Shown piece by piece: positions 14,000 to 22,233 of a DNA stretch of 64,000 nucleotides (position 1 is its first letter; each line of letters opens with the position of its first letter). The stretch comes from Rhodanobacteraceae bacterium (lineage in GTDB: Bacteria; Pseudomonadota; Gammaproteobacteria; Xanthomonadales; Rhodanobacteraceae), in NCBI GenBank assembly GCA_016790075.1, contig JAEUPP010000010.1, positions 1-64,000 on the forward strand. The letters run 5' to 3'. The notes under the pieces are model-generated. The model searched no databases and had not been told where the DNA came from. It saw only the letters and a list, made by a program, of their open reading frames with translations. Position numbers and translations under genes: made by a program.

Positions 14000-15125
14000 A
14001 TGATCGAGACCAATCCGATCTCCGCGCGCATCACTGATCTCAAGGATCGGGTGCAGTCGCTTAGGGGGTATCTTTGACTACGAAACCAAGGCTGAGCGTC
14101 TCGAGGAAGTAAGTCGCGAACTGGAAAGTCCGACCGTCTGGGACAACCCGCAACGGGCCCAGGATCTGGGCAAGGAACGCGCCCAACTGGAAAAGATCGT
14201 GCACGGGATCAAGACCCTGATCGACGGTCTGAACGGTGCCGATGAACTGCTGGAAATGGCCGTGGCCGAGGCCGATGAAGGCACAGCGATGGCCGTTTCC
14301 GACGATGTGGAAACACTTGCCCAGCGTGTCGACAAGCTGGAATTCCAGCGCATGTTCTCCGGCAAGATGGACGGTGCCAACGCGTTTGTCGACGTACAGG
14401 CCGGCGCCGGCGGCACCGAGGCGCAGGACTGGGCCGAAATGCTGCTGCGCATGTACCTGCGCTGGTGCGAGAACAAGGGCTGGAAGACTGAGCTGATGGA
14501 AGTCTCGGCCGGTGATGTGGCCGGCATCAAGAGCGCTTCGTTCCGCGTCGAGGGCGACTACGCCTATGGCTGGCTCAAGACCGAGATCGGCGTGCACCGT
14601 CTGGTGCGCAAGTCGCCGTTCGATTCGGACAATCGCCGCCATACCTCGTTCTCGTCGATTTTCGTCTCGCCCGAAGTCGAGGACGACATCGATGTCGAGA
14701 TCAATCCGGCCGACCTCAAGACCGATGTCTATCGTTCCTCGGGCGCCGGCGGCCAGCATGTCAACAAGACCGAATCGGCCGTGCGTATCACTCACGTGCC
14801 CAGCGGCGTCGTCGTCGCCTGCCAGACCGAGCGTTCACAGCATGCCAATCGCGATCGCGCGATGAAGATGCTCAAGGCCAAGCTGTACGAGATCGAGATG
14901 CAGAAGCGCAATGCCGAGAAGGATGCGCTGGAGGCGACCAAGTCCGATATCGGCTGGGGCAGCCAGATCCGCTCCTATGTACTCGATCAGTCGCGCATCA
15001 AGGACCTGCGCACCAGCGTGGAGCGCACCGATACGCAGAAGGTGCTTGACGGCGATCTGGACGAGTTTATCGAAGCAAGCCTGAAGCAGGGGCTGGAAGC
15101 CGGCGCCAAGCGCAGCGATGCATGA
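14000..15125 (+). CDS. prfB: Peptide chain release factor 2, with programmed +1 frameshift
   Basis: The ATG at 14000 opens a 25-codon frame ([20 protein letters not shown] and on to LRGYL) that ends at TGA 14075-14077. Translation continues in the +1 frame from GAC at 14076 to 15125, giving about 374 residues. RF2 landmarks are clear: the stop-codon recognition SPF in [14 protein letters not shown] and the peptidyl-hydrolysis GGQ in [16 protein letters not shown]2 reads UGA and UAA. No strong ribosome-binding site precedes the ATG. Annotating only the longer downstream frame would lose the N-terminus. Confidence 0.97.
14061..14078 (+). promoter_or_regulatory. prfB: prfB autoregulatory +1 frameshift site
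   Basis: The sequence TTAGGGGGTATCTTTGAC contains the internal Shine-Dalgarno-like AGGGGG, the slippery CTT codon and the in-frame TGA followed by C. This is the classical RF2 recoding signal: scarce RF2 slows termination at UGA and allows slippage to the +1 frame. Confidence 0.97.
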
Positions 15126-15148
15126 TTGAACTAATGGAGAAAACAACA

Positions 15149-16213
15149 ATGCAAAAATACATTGTTGCAGCGTTGCTGATGGCGCTTTCCGCGGTCTCGG
15201 CAGCCAAGCGCGCACCCAGTGCGTCTGAAATCGTCGCGCAGATCGAAGCGCAGGTAGAGCAGGGCGATGTCGACCCGGCACGCGACCTGGCTCCTCTGGT
15301 GGACGGCTTGCGCGCGGCCAAGGACGAAAGCAGCCAGTCAAAGTACATCGGTGCGATCGAGGAACTGGGTGATTTCCGCGGCAGTTCGCCCGCGGCGGTC
15401 AAGGCCTGGCTGGTGCAGAACGCGCCGCCGGTGCTGCTGGAGGTCGCGCGCAGCAACGCTGGCTGGAGTGTGCGGGGCGACGCATTGATGGCGCTGCGCA
15501 GCCTCGATGCACCCGACGCGGTGCTCGACGAGGCTATCGGCATAGCGCGTGCGGCCAGTGGCGATGCCGCCGGGTTTCTGCACAGCCGCGGCTCGCTGCT
15601 GCAGGACTGGAAGGACAACCGCAAACGCAGCGCGTCTTCGGCGCTAGCCAAGCCCAAGGATCCGCAGAAGGAACAGGCCGCGCTGGAGTTTCTGCGCACA
15701 CGCAGTTACGGCGTGTCGAGTGACGATCTCGGCCGCGCACTCGGCAGTGGCGAGGTAGAGGTTGTGCGTGCACTCATCGATGCGGGCATCGATGTGAGTC
15801 AGCCCGGAGATGGGCCGCTGACACCGCTGGGCATGGCCACGATGCTGGCATGTGCGAAACAGGTACCGCTCGAACGCCAGCTGGCGACGCTGGATCTGCT
15901 GATCGCCAATGGGGCTGACGTCAGGCACAAGGACGAACAGGGCAACACCTTGCTCATGGCAGCCGTGCAGTCCTGCCCGCTGGCCATATTGGAGAAGCTG
16001 GTCGCTGCCGGCGCCGAAGCCAATGCCGCCAATGCGCAACAGTTCACGCCGCTGAAGATGGCCATGGTGGCGGGGCGCTGGGACATTGCCGAGTTTCTGG
16101 TCGGCAAGGGCGCACGCATGAGCACCAAGGAAGCTGATCAGCTGTTTATGGAAAAACCGCAGGATCCGGCCCAGGCCGCCATCCTCAGGCGCGCGACCGG
16201 CGCCGCCAAGTAG
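15149..16213 (+). CDS. Exported ankyrin-repeat protein
   Basis: The chosen start gives 354 residues beginning MQKYIVAALLMALSAVSAAK, a signal peptide preceded by GGAGA. An alternative ATG at 15122 would overlap the prfB stop. The N-terminal half is helical. From about residue 190 come ankyrin-like repeats (GEVEVVRALIDAGIDVSQPG, LATLDLLIANGADVRHKDEQ, CPLAILEKLVAAGAEANAAN, GRWDIAEFLVGKGARMSTKE). It probably mediates periplasmic protein-protein contact; the partner is unknown. A second ankyrin gene follows 28 bp downstream. Confidence 0.8.
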   Translation: MQKYIVAALLMALSAVSAAKRAPSASEIVAQIEAQVEQGDVDPARDLAPLVDGLRAAKDESSQSKYIGAIEELGDFRGSSPAAVKAWLVQNAPPVLLEVARSNAGWSVRGDALMALRSLDAPDAVLDEAIGIARAASGDAAGFLHSRGSLLQDWKDNRKRSASSALAKPKDPQKEQAALEFLRTRSYGVSSDDLGRALGSGEVEVVRALIDAGIDVSQPGDGPLTPLGMATMLACAKQVPLERQLATLDLLIANGADVRHKDEQGNTLLMAAVQSCPLAILEKLVAAGAEANAANAQQFTPLKMAMVAGRWDIAEFLVGKGARMSTKEADQLFMEKPQDPAQAAILRRATGAAK

Positions 16214-16241
16214 TACGACTGGAGCTCAGGGAGAACTCATC

Positions 16242-16865
16242 ATGCGGTTAGGAAAAAAAACCATTGCCCTTATGCTGGCCGCTGCCAGCATGCTTGTTCA
16301 GGCGCAGGACGTGGCAAAGTCGCGGATGACGCGGGAGCAGGCCGAGCAGGTCATGCAGGACGACGGTACGGACGTCATGCAGGAGAATCTGCCGGTCAAT
16401 CTGTTCAACGCCAAGGCGACTATCGTCGAGGCGATGATCGTGCTGGGCGTCGACCCCAACGGCAAGCTGGAGATGACACCGCAGACCACGCTGGAGTTCG
16501 CGCTGCAGGCCTGCATGGACAAGTCCATCGCGGAAGCGGATGTGCTGGCGACGATCGCGGTGCTGCTGCGCGAAGGTGCGCGGCCCAACGATATCGGCAT
16601 GATGGGTACGCTGATCCTCGCTGCGCAGCAGTGCACGCCGGCCGTGGTCAAGCAACTGGTCGCTGGTGGTGCCAGGCTTGATCAGCGTACGCCGCAGGGA
16701 TTCACGCCGCTGTCGATGGCGCTGGTCGTTGGCAAGTACGACAACGCCGAGGTACTGATTCAGGCCGGGGCGAAATTGTCGACGGAAGCAGCGGGCCGGC
16801 TGCGCGAAGGTGCCGAAGGCAATGAACGGTTGCTCGCGCTGATCAAGCGTGCGACCGCCAACTGA
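16242..16865 (+). CDS. Exported ankyrin-repeat protein, smaller paralogue
   Basis: 207 residues with a signal peptide (MRLGKKTIALMLAAASMLVQAQ). It has two to three ankyrin-like units, including ADVLATIAVLLREGARPND, TPAVVKQLVAGGARLDQRT and GKYDNAEVLIQAGAKLSTE. The pattern resembles the C-terminal half of the preceding gene, so the pair may be a tandem duplication with divergence. The spacing and shared strand suggest one transcript. The function is not known. Confidence 0.78.
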   Translation: MRLGKKTIALMLAAASMLVQAQDVAKSRMTREQAEQVMQDDGTDVMQENLPVNLFNAKATIVEAMIVLGVDPNGKLEMTPQTTLEFALQACMDKSIAEADVLATIAVLLREGARPNDIGMMGTLILAAQQCTPAVVKQLVAGGARLDQRTPQGFTPLSMALVVGKYDNAEVLIQAGAKLSTEAAGRLREGAEGNERLLALIKRATAN

Positions 16866-16875
16866 TCAGTGCGTT

Positions 16876-17005
16876 GCGTAGGGTGGGCCTTGGCCCACCC
16901 TACGCACCGTACCCGCAGCGGCAGAGGATGATCGGAATCGCGCAGGGTGGGCCTTGGCCCACCGCCACGGCCGATCCCTCTTCAAGACGGTGGGCTAAAG
17001 CCCAC
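16876..17005. repeat. Three REP-like palindromes (GTGGGC/GCCCAC)
   Basis: Unit 1 (16876-16905) is a perfect palindrome with 14-bp arms around TT. Unit 2 (16946-16963) has 8-bp arms GGTGGGCC/GGCCCACC around TT. Unit 3 (16990-17005) is GTGGGC-TAAA-GCCCAC. They lie between the ankyrin operon and lysS and may act as terminators or RNA stabilisers. Such units are common intergenic repeats in Xanthomonadales. Confidence 0.8.
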
Positions 17006-17043
17006 GCTACGCTCCTGTTTGTTTTAGCAAAGTACGTGGAACT

Positions 17044-18588
17044 ATGGCGATGAACGATGAGACCAGTGGCGGCGCAGCGCCGGTAGAAGCGCGCGAAGAC
17101 GAAAATCGTCTGATTGCCGAGCGGCGCGAGAAGCTGCGTGCGTTGCGCGCCGCGGGCATCGCCTATCCGAACGACTTCACCCCCGACGCGTTCGCGGGTG
17201 ACCTGCAGACGGAATTTGCCGACAAGGACATCTGGACTGCAGAGGCTATCGAAGCGCTGGGCCGCCGCGTCCGCGTGGCGGGACGCCTGCTGGCCAAGCG
17301 CCAGATGGGCAAGGCCAGCTTCGCCCAGATCCAGGACATGTCGGCGCGGCTGCAGTTGTTTCTGCAGCAGGCAGCGCTGGGTGATGAAGCCTATGCCGCC
17401 TTCAAGGGCTGGGATGTTGGCGACATCATCGCGGCCGAAGGTGCGCTGACGCGCACCAAGACTGGTGAACTTTCGGTAAAAGTGGACAAATTGCGTCTGC
17501 TGACCAAGTCACTGCGGCCGCTGCCGGACAAGTGGCACGGCCTTGCCGACGTCGAGCAGCGCTACCGCCAGCGCTACGTCGACCTCGTCGTGACCGAAGA
17601 CGCACGCCGGGTGTTCAAGCTGCGCTCGGCCATCATCGGCCATATCCGCAGCTGGCTGGAAGATCCGGCACGGCGCTTCATGGAAGTCGAAACGCCGATG
17701 ATGCATGTGATTCCCGGCGGCGCGACAGCGAGGCCTTTCGTCACGCATCACAATGCGCTGGATCTGCAGCTCTATCTGCGTGTGGCGCCCGAGCTCTATC
17801 TCAAGCGCCTTGTTGTCGGCGGCTTCGAGCGCGTCTATGAGATCAACCGCAACTTCCGCAACGAGGGTGTGTCGACGCGGCACAACCCGGAATTCACGAT
17901 GCTGGAGCTGTATCAGGCTTATGCGACCTATACCGAAATCATGGATCTGACCGAAGCCATGATTCGCAGTACGGCGCAGGCCACGCTGGGCACGACGGCG
18001 CTGAGCTGGGAAGGCCGCCGCATCGAAGTTGGCCCGGCCTTCAAGCGCTGGCCCATGGAGCAGGCGGTGCGCGAGCTGAACCCGGAAATTCCGGCCGAGG
18101 ATCTGCGCAATCGCGAGGCGCTCGCCGCGCACTGCGCGCGCAAGGGGATCCACGTAAAGCCGTCCTACGGCTGGGGCAAACTGCTGCTGGAACTGTTCGA
18201 GGCCACGGTCGAAGGTACCCTGGTGCAGCCGACCTTTATCACCCAGTACCCGACCGAGGTGTCGCCGCTGGCGCGCGAAAACGATACCGATCCGGGCATT
18301 ACCGATCGCTTCGAGCTGTTCATCGGCGGCAAGGAAATCGCCAATGGTTTTTCCGAGCTCAACGACCCGGAAGACCAGGCCGCGCGTTTTCAGGCTCAAG
18401 TTGCCGCCAAGGACGGCGGTGATGACGAGGCCATGCACTTTGATCACGACTACATCCGCGCGCTCGAATACGGTCTGCCGCCTACCGGTGGTCTGGGCGT
18501 GGGCATAGACCGGCTGGTGATGCTGCTGGCGGACGCGGCCTCGATCCGCGACGTGCTGCTGTTTCCGTACATGCGCCCGGAAGCCTGA
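17044..18588 (+). CDS. lysS: Lysyl-tRNA synthetase, class II
   Basis: 514 residues. The N-terminal OB-fold anticodon-binding domain spans about 60-175 ([23 protein letters not shown]). The class II catalytic core follows, with motif 1 near [10 protein letters not shown], motif 2 [20 protein letters not shown] and motif 3 [13 protein letters not shown]. It charges tRNA-Lys using ATP. A 16-residue acidic N-terminal extension before the conserved region is common in this group. A membrane-protein gene begins 5 bp after the stop. Confidence 0.98.
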   Translation: MAMNDETSGGAAPVEAREDENRLIAERREKLRALRAAGIAYPNDFTPDAFAGDLQTEFADKDIWTAEAIEALGRRVRVAGRLLAKRQMGKASFAQIQDMSARLQLFLQQAALGDEAYAAFKGWDVGDIIAAEGALTRTKTGELSVKVDKLRLLTKSLRPLPDKWHGLADVEQRYRQRYVDLVVTEDARRVFKLRSAIIGHIRSWLEDPARRFMEVETPMMHVIPGGATARPFVTHHNALDLQLYLRVAPELYLKRLVVGGFERVYEINRNFRNEGVSTRHNPEFTMLELYQAYATYTEIMDLTEAMIRSTAQATLGTTALSWEGRRIEVGPAFKRWPMEQAVRELNPEIPAEDLRNREALAAHCARKGIHVKPSYGWGKLLLELFEATVEGTLVQPTFITQYPTEVSPLARENDTDPGITDRFELFIGGKEIANGFSELNDPEDQAARFQAQVAAKDGGDDEAMHFDHDYIRALEYGLPPTGGLGVGIDRLVMLLADAASIRDVLLFPYMRPEA

Positions 18589-18593
18589 GTGCA

Positions 18594-19736
18594 GTGACCA
18601 TGCCGAACAGAGGCCGGGCGGCGACGGTCGCCGGCCTCGTTGGTTTTTTTGCGCTGCAGGGTGCTGACGCCAGCCTCGGACTGGCCTGGGCCTGTCTGGT
18701 CATTGCCGCGGCCGTGGCGTTATGGCGCGACGCGATCGATCTTTCGCGTGCGCCGGATGCGCTGGAATGGAGTCTGCTGGCGCTGCTGCTCGTCGCCGTA
18801 CTGGCGTCGCTGTGGGGCTTGGATCCGCGCCGCTCGCTCACGCTCAGCGTGCCGCTGCTGGCGGCGCTGCCGCTATGGTTCCTGCTCGTGCGCAGCGATG
18901 CCGGTCCGGCGCTGCTGCGCTGGGTGGCGCCGGCCCTGGGTACCGCGGCGCTGCTGCAGCTGACCCTGGTGCTGGTTGCAGCCTGGCGTGATCCGGGCGC
19001 CGATGCCGCAGCCTGGGTGCGATTCAGTGGCGCCGCCTGGCTGGTCGTGCCTAACGATCTGGCCTGGATGGCCTGCCTGCTGCCGTTGCTTCGCCTCAGC
19101 GCTGGACGCTGGCTGGAGCTGGCTGCTGCGCTCGCTCTTGTGCTGCTGGCGTTATGGATGCACTCGCTGACCTTGCTGGCTGCTGCGCCGCTCGCGGTAC
19201 TGGCTCATGCGCTGCTGCGCCGTGGTCTGCGCCTGTACTCGCTGCCCTGGCTGGCGCCAATCGCTGTGGCGCTGGTGGGCCTGCTGCTGCTGGCTGCGCT
19301 GTGGGTGCCGTCGATGCACGCCCGTTTGCAATTGTGGACGGCAGCGTTGCAGGTCTTCACCGACCACCCCTTGGGGGTAGGTCTGCACAATTTCGTCCTT
19401 GCCTATCGGGAGTCTTCAGCGGCTGAGGGCCTGGTCGATCCACGCCTTACGCCCTGGCCGCATAGCCTGCCGCTGGAGGTGCTGGCTGAGCTGGGTGCGC
19501 CAGGTCTGCTGGCACTGATCGCTGTGGCGCTGAACTTGCGTCGTCGCGCGGCGTCTGTGTGCGTCACGCCAAGGCCCTGGGCCTGCGCATCGACAGCTGC
19601 ACTGCTGGTGTTTGCTTTACTCGCGCTGACTGAGTCCAGTTTCCTGCGATTGTGGGTGTGGACCCTGGGCCCGCTGCTGGCGGGTCTGCTCGTGCTGCAA
19701 TCGACCGTTTTGTCCAATGATAAGGAGCATCAATGA
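18594..19736 (+). CDS. O-antigen ligase/polymerase-like membrane protein (Wzy_C type)
   Basis: About 380 residues with roughly ten hydrophobic helices. The periplasmic loop motif HPLGVGLHNFVLAYRES (about residue 257) is the typical O-antigen ligase / WzyC signature, and WPHSLPLEVLAELGAPGL follows. A GTG at 18594 or an ATG two codons later may be the start. Members join or polymerise surface glycans, or attach glycans to exported proteins. It is probably co-transcribed with lysS upstream and overlaps the next gene by 4 bp. Confidence 0.75.
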   Translation: MTMPNRGRAATVAGLVGFFALQGADASLGLAWACLVIAAAVALWRDAIDLSRAPDALEWSLLALLLVAVLASLWGLDPRRSLTLSVPLLAALPLWFLLVRSDAGPALLRWVAPALGTAALLQLTLVLVAAWRDPGADAAAWVRFSGAAWLVVPNDLAWMACLLPLLRLSAGRWLELAAALALVLLALWMHSLTLLAAAPLAVLAHALLRRGLRLYSLPWLAPIAVALVGLLLLAALWVPSMHARLQLWTAALQVFTDHPLGVGLHNFVLAYRESSAAEGLVDPRLTPWPHSLPLEVLAELGAPGLLALIAVALNLRRRAASVCVTPRPWACASTAALLVFALLALTESSFLRLWVWTLGPLLAGLLVLQSTVLSNDKEHQ

Positions 19737-20638
19737 AAACCATCGCAGCCCGTGGCCTGCGCCGTATCGTGTTTGCCAGCGGCCTGGCCGTTACCGGTGT
19801 TGCGGCCGTGCTGTCGCCGGACTGGAGCGCTACGCTCAAGGCGCAGGGTTATTACGGCACTGTGGATCTTGGCCTTTCAGTCGAAGCACCGGCACGCGTA
19901 TCGCCCGGCGAGGCTTTCGAGCTGAACGTGTTCGTGCACAACCAGGGACCGGATACAGCGCATCGTGTGCGCACGGTCGCGACGGTGCGGCAACTGCACC
20001 ATCTGGGCGGTATTGGCTGCAACGGTGCTACCTATCCGCAGTGTGCGTTGACCGACAGCCTGGTCATTGGCGGCTTGTCCGGCTACCAGCTGGTCATGCA
20101 GGTGCCGGCCAATGCGCGCAACCATGTGCAGTTTTCCGCCAGCGCTACTTCTGACGATACCGAGAGCCGGCCCGGCGACGAGATCGCCGTCATCAAGATA
20201 CCGGTTTATGTGCCGCTGGACTTGCGCACCGAGATCGCCTGCGCGCGCGCCGAAGCAGCAGCCCGCGGCATGGTCCGCTGCAGCATCCAGTTCTCCAATA
20301 CCGAGGCCAATGCTGCTTATTTGCCGCTGCTGCAGGCCCGTGTCGATGCGGTGCAGTCGCCGCAATGGTCCTGCGAATCGTCGCAGCCGGGGCTGTGTGC
20401 AACGGCGACGGCCACCGGCAACGACTATGAGGCGAGGCCGGTGCTACTGCCGGGCTGGGGCGGCGTGACCTTCTTCGTTACAGCTCGCACGAGCACTGCG
20501 TCCCCGGCCGTGGGGCTGGATGCGGAGGTGCGTCTGAATCCGGCTATGGGCGAGACCGATCTCGTGCCCACCAACAACCGTAATCGTCTCACCTACGAAC
20601 CACCGCTGTTCGGCGACGGTTTCGAGCCGCGATTCTGA
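19733..20638 (+). CDS. Exported beta-sandwich protein ending in a DGFE tail
   Basis: 301 residues. An N-terminal signal segment is followed by an Ig-like/CARDB-type domain (LGLSVEAPARVSPGEAFELNVFVHNQGPDTAHRVR) and a second similar domain. The extreme C-terminus reads LFGDGFEPRF. Short tails of the form F-x-DGFE recur in secreted Xanthomonadales proteins and may be a sorting or processing signal; that is recollection and inference. The ATGA overlap with the ligase-like gene suggests a functional link, for example glycosylation or surface display. Confidence 0.65.
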   Translation: MKTIAARGLRRIVFASGLAVTGVAAVLSPDWSATLKAQGYYGTVDLGLSVEAPARVSPGEAFELNVFVHNQGPDTAHRVRTVATVRQLHHLGGIGCNGATYPQCALTDSLVIGGLSGYQLVMQVPANARNHVQFSASATSDDTESRPGDEIAVIKIPVYVPLDLRTEIACARAEAAARGMVRCSIQFSNTEANAAYLPLLQARVDAVQSPQWSCESSQPGLCATATATGNDYEARPVLLPGWGGVTFFVTARTSTASPAVGLDAEVRLNPAMGETDLVPTNNRNRLTYEPPLFGDGFEPRF

Positions 20639-20692
20639 ACCCTCCAGCCGAGTACGTGTCCAGCTAGCCGCCTGGGTTAACGCGGCAGAACC

Positions 20693-20721
20693 GGGGCAAT
20701 CCGCTAGAATGCGGATTCCCC
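20693..20721. promoter_or_regulatory. Hairpin/dyad upstream of the yciI-like operon
   Basis: AATCCGC and GCGGATT form perfect 7-bp arms around TAGAAT, flanked by GGGG and CCCC with one mismatch. TAGAAT resembles a -10 box, so this may be an operator over the promoter of the following operon, or a terminator of the preceding gene without a T-run. Confidence 0.3.
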
Positions 20722-20823
20722 GTGTCTGCGTTCGCCACTTGATCGCAGCGCGGTTTCCCTTACAGCCTCGCACGCGCTGCGGCCTTTCGTTGCAGCGTGT
20801 CGGATTGCAGAAGGACCCGCACG

Positions 20824-21123
20824 ATGTGGTATGTGATCCAAGGAAGTGATACTCCGGGCTCGCTGCAGCAAAGGCTGGATGCGCGGCCGGCGCATCTGGC
20901 GCGCCTGGAAGCGCTGAAACAGGAAGGCCGCCTGCTGCTGGCCGGCCCGTTTCCGGCGATTGATGCGCTTGATCCCGGAGCCGCAGGTTTCAGCGGCAGT
21001 CTGATTGTCGCCGAGTTCGCCAACCTTGCCGCAGCGCAGGCCTGGGCCGATGCGGACCCTTATGTCCAAGCCGGCGTCTATGCGCATGTCGAGGTGCGTC
21101 CGTTCAAGAAGGTCCTGCCATGA
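20824..21123 (+). CDS. YciI-like family protein
   Basis: 99 residues from the ATG preceded by AGAAGGA. The sequence [13 protein letters not shown] ... [25 protein letters not shown] ... [30 protein letters not shown] is characteristic of the YciI dimeric ferredoxin-like fold, with the conserved His and the ADPYV motif. The biochemical role is unknown. It overlaps bolA by 4 bp. This yciI-bolA-PPIase order is probably one operon. Confidence 0.85.
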   Translation: MWYVIQGSDTPGSLQQRLDARPAHLARLEALKQEGRLLLAGPFPAIDALDPGAAGFSGSLIVAEFANLAAAQAWADADPYVQAGVYAHVEVRPFKKVLP

Positions 21124-21386
21124 GCGAGCGGCTGACACGTATCCGCGCCGCGCTTGCACAACTGCAGCCGGCGCAGCTTGAACTCATTGACGAAAGCCAC
21201 AAGCACGTCGGCCATGAAGGTGCACGCGACGGCCGCGGTCATTTCCGCGTGCGTCTGGTCGCGGCGCAGTTTGACGGCCTGCCGGCGCTGGCACGCCATC
21301 GCCTGGTGTATGCCGCGCTCGGCGATCTGATGCAAACCGATATCCATGCGCTCGCCATCGATGCCCGCGCACCGCAGGAAGTCTGA
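21120..21386 (+). CDS. BolA family protein
   Basis: 88 residues. It shows the BolA fold features: an N-terminal helix ([29 protein letters not shown]), the [30 protein letters not shown] core, and the conserved His residues of the putative iron-sulfur or DNA-interacting surface. BolA-type proteins usually work with monothiol glutaredoxins in Fe-S/redox handling. The start overlaps the preceding stop (ATGA). Confidence 0.88.
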   Translation: MSERLTRIRAALAQLQPAQLELIDESHKHVGHEGARDGRGHFRVRLVAAQFDGLPALARHRLVYAALGDLMQTDIHALAIDARAPQEV

Positions 21387-21396
21387 GGAGCTGTGC

Positions 21397-22233
21397 ATGC
21401 GTAATGTTCCAACCGTACTGGTCCTGGCCTTGCTTGCCGGTTGCGGCAGCAGCGGCGGCAAGCCGCCGGTAATCCAATATGCGGGTGGCGAGCCCGTGCT
21501 GCGGGTCAACGACCAGCCCGTGTCTACCGCACTGCTCGACGAAGTTGCCCGCGGACGTGGCCTCGATCTGGCCAATGCGGAGCAGCGTCAGCGCGCCATC
21601 AAGGAATTGTCCGACTACGTGCTGCTTGCCAACCTGGCGCGCAAGCAAGGCATGGAAGCCGATCCCAAGTTCAGCGCGACGGTCGAGGCGCAGCGTCTGC
21701 AGGGTGTCGCCAACGCGACCATGGAGTATTACGCCCGTACCCATCCCATCACCGAAGACATGCTCAAGGCCGAATACGACGCGCAGCTCGCGAAGGCAGG
21801 CAGCGAGTCCTACGATTTCAGCCAGCTGCTGTTTGACAACGAAGCCGATGCACTCAAGGCCGGCGAGGAAGTGCTCGGTGGCAAGGACTGGACTGCGCTC
21901 TATGCCGAATGGCAGAGCAAGGCCAAGCAGGCGCGCGAGTTCAAGGACGTTCGCCTGGTGCAGCTGCCGGCACCGGAACTCGTCGCAGCACTCAAGCCGC
22001 TCAAGGTCGGCGACTCGACCAAGGTGCCGGTGAAGTCGCAGTATGGTTGGCACCTGCTCCATGTGTCAGCCATCAAGCCAGTGACACCCCCCGCCTTCGA
22101 TGCCGTTCGTGCAGAGCTGCACAAACGGATGATTGCGCGTCAGGGCGAGCAATGGATGCAGAAGATGCGCGGCGAGGCCGTGGTCGTGGACCTCAAGGCG
22201 CCCAAGCCTGCGGAACCTGCAGCCGCCCAGTAA
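21397..22233 (+). CDS. Lipoprotein peptidyl-prolyl cis-trans isomerase (parvulin/PpiC type)
   Basis: 278 residues from the ATG with GAGGAG upstream. The lipobox LLAGC places Cys18 or so at the mature N-terminus. A SurA/PrsA-like helical segment is followed by a parvulin domain (about 125-235) with YDFSQLLFDNEADALKAG and SQYGWHLLHVSAI. It likely assists folding of exported proteins at a membrane. An Ala/Pro-rich tail ends the protein. Confidence 0.85.
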   Translation: MRNVPTVLVLALLAGCGSSGGKPPVIQYAGGEPVLRVNDQPVSTALLDEVARGRGLDLANAEQRQRAIKELSDYVLLANLARKQGMEADPKFSATVEAQRLQGVANATMEYYARTHPITEDMLKAEYDAQLAKAGSESYDFSQLLFDNEADALKAGEEVLGGKDWTALYAEWQSKAKQAREFKDVRLVQLPAPELVAALKPLKVGDSTKVPVKSQYGWHLLHVSAIKPVTPPAFDAVRAELHKRMIARQGEQWMQKMRGEAVVVDLKAPKPAEPAAAQ

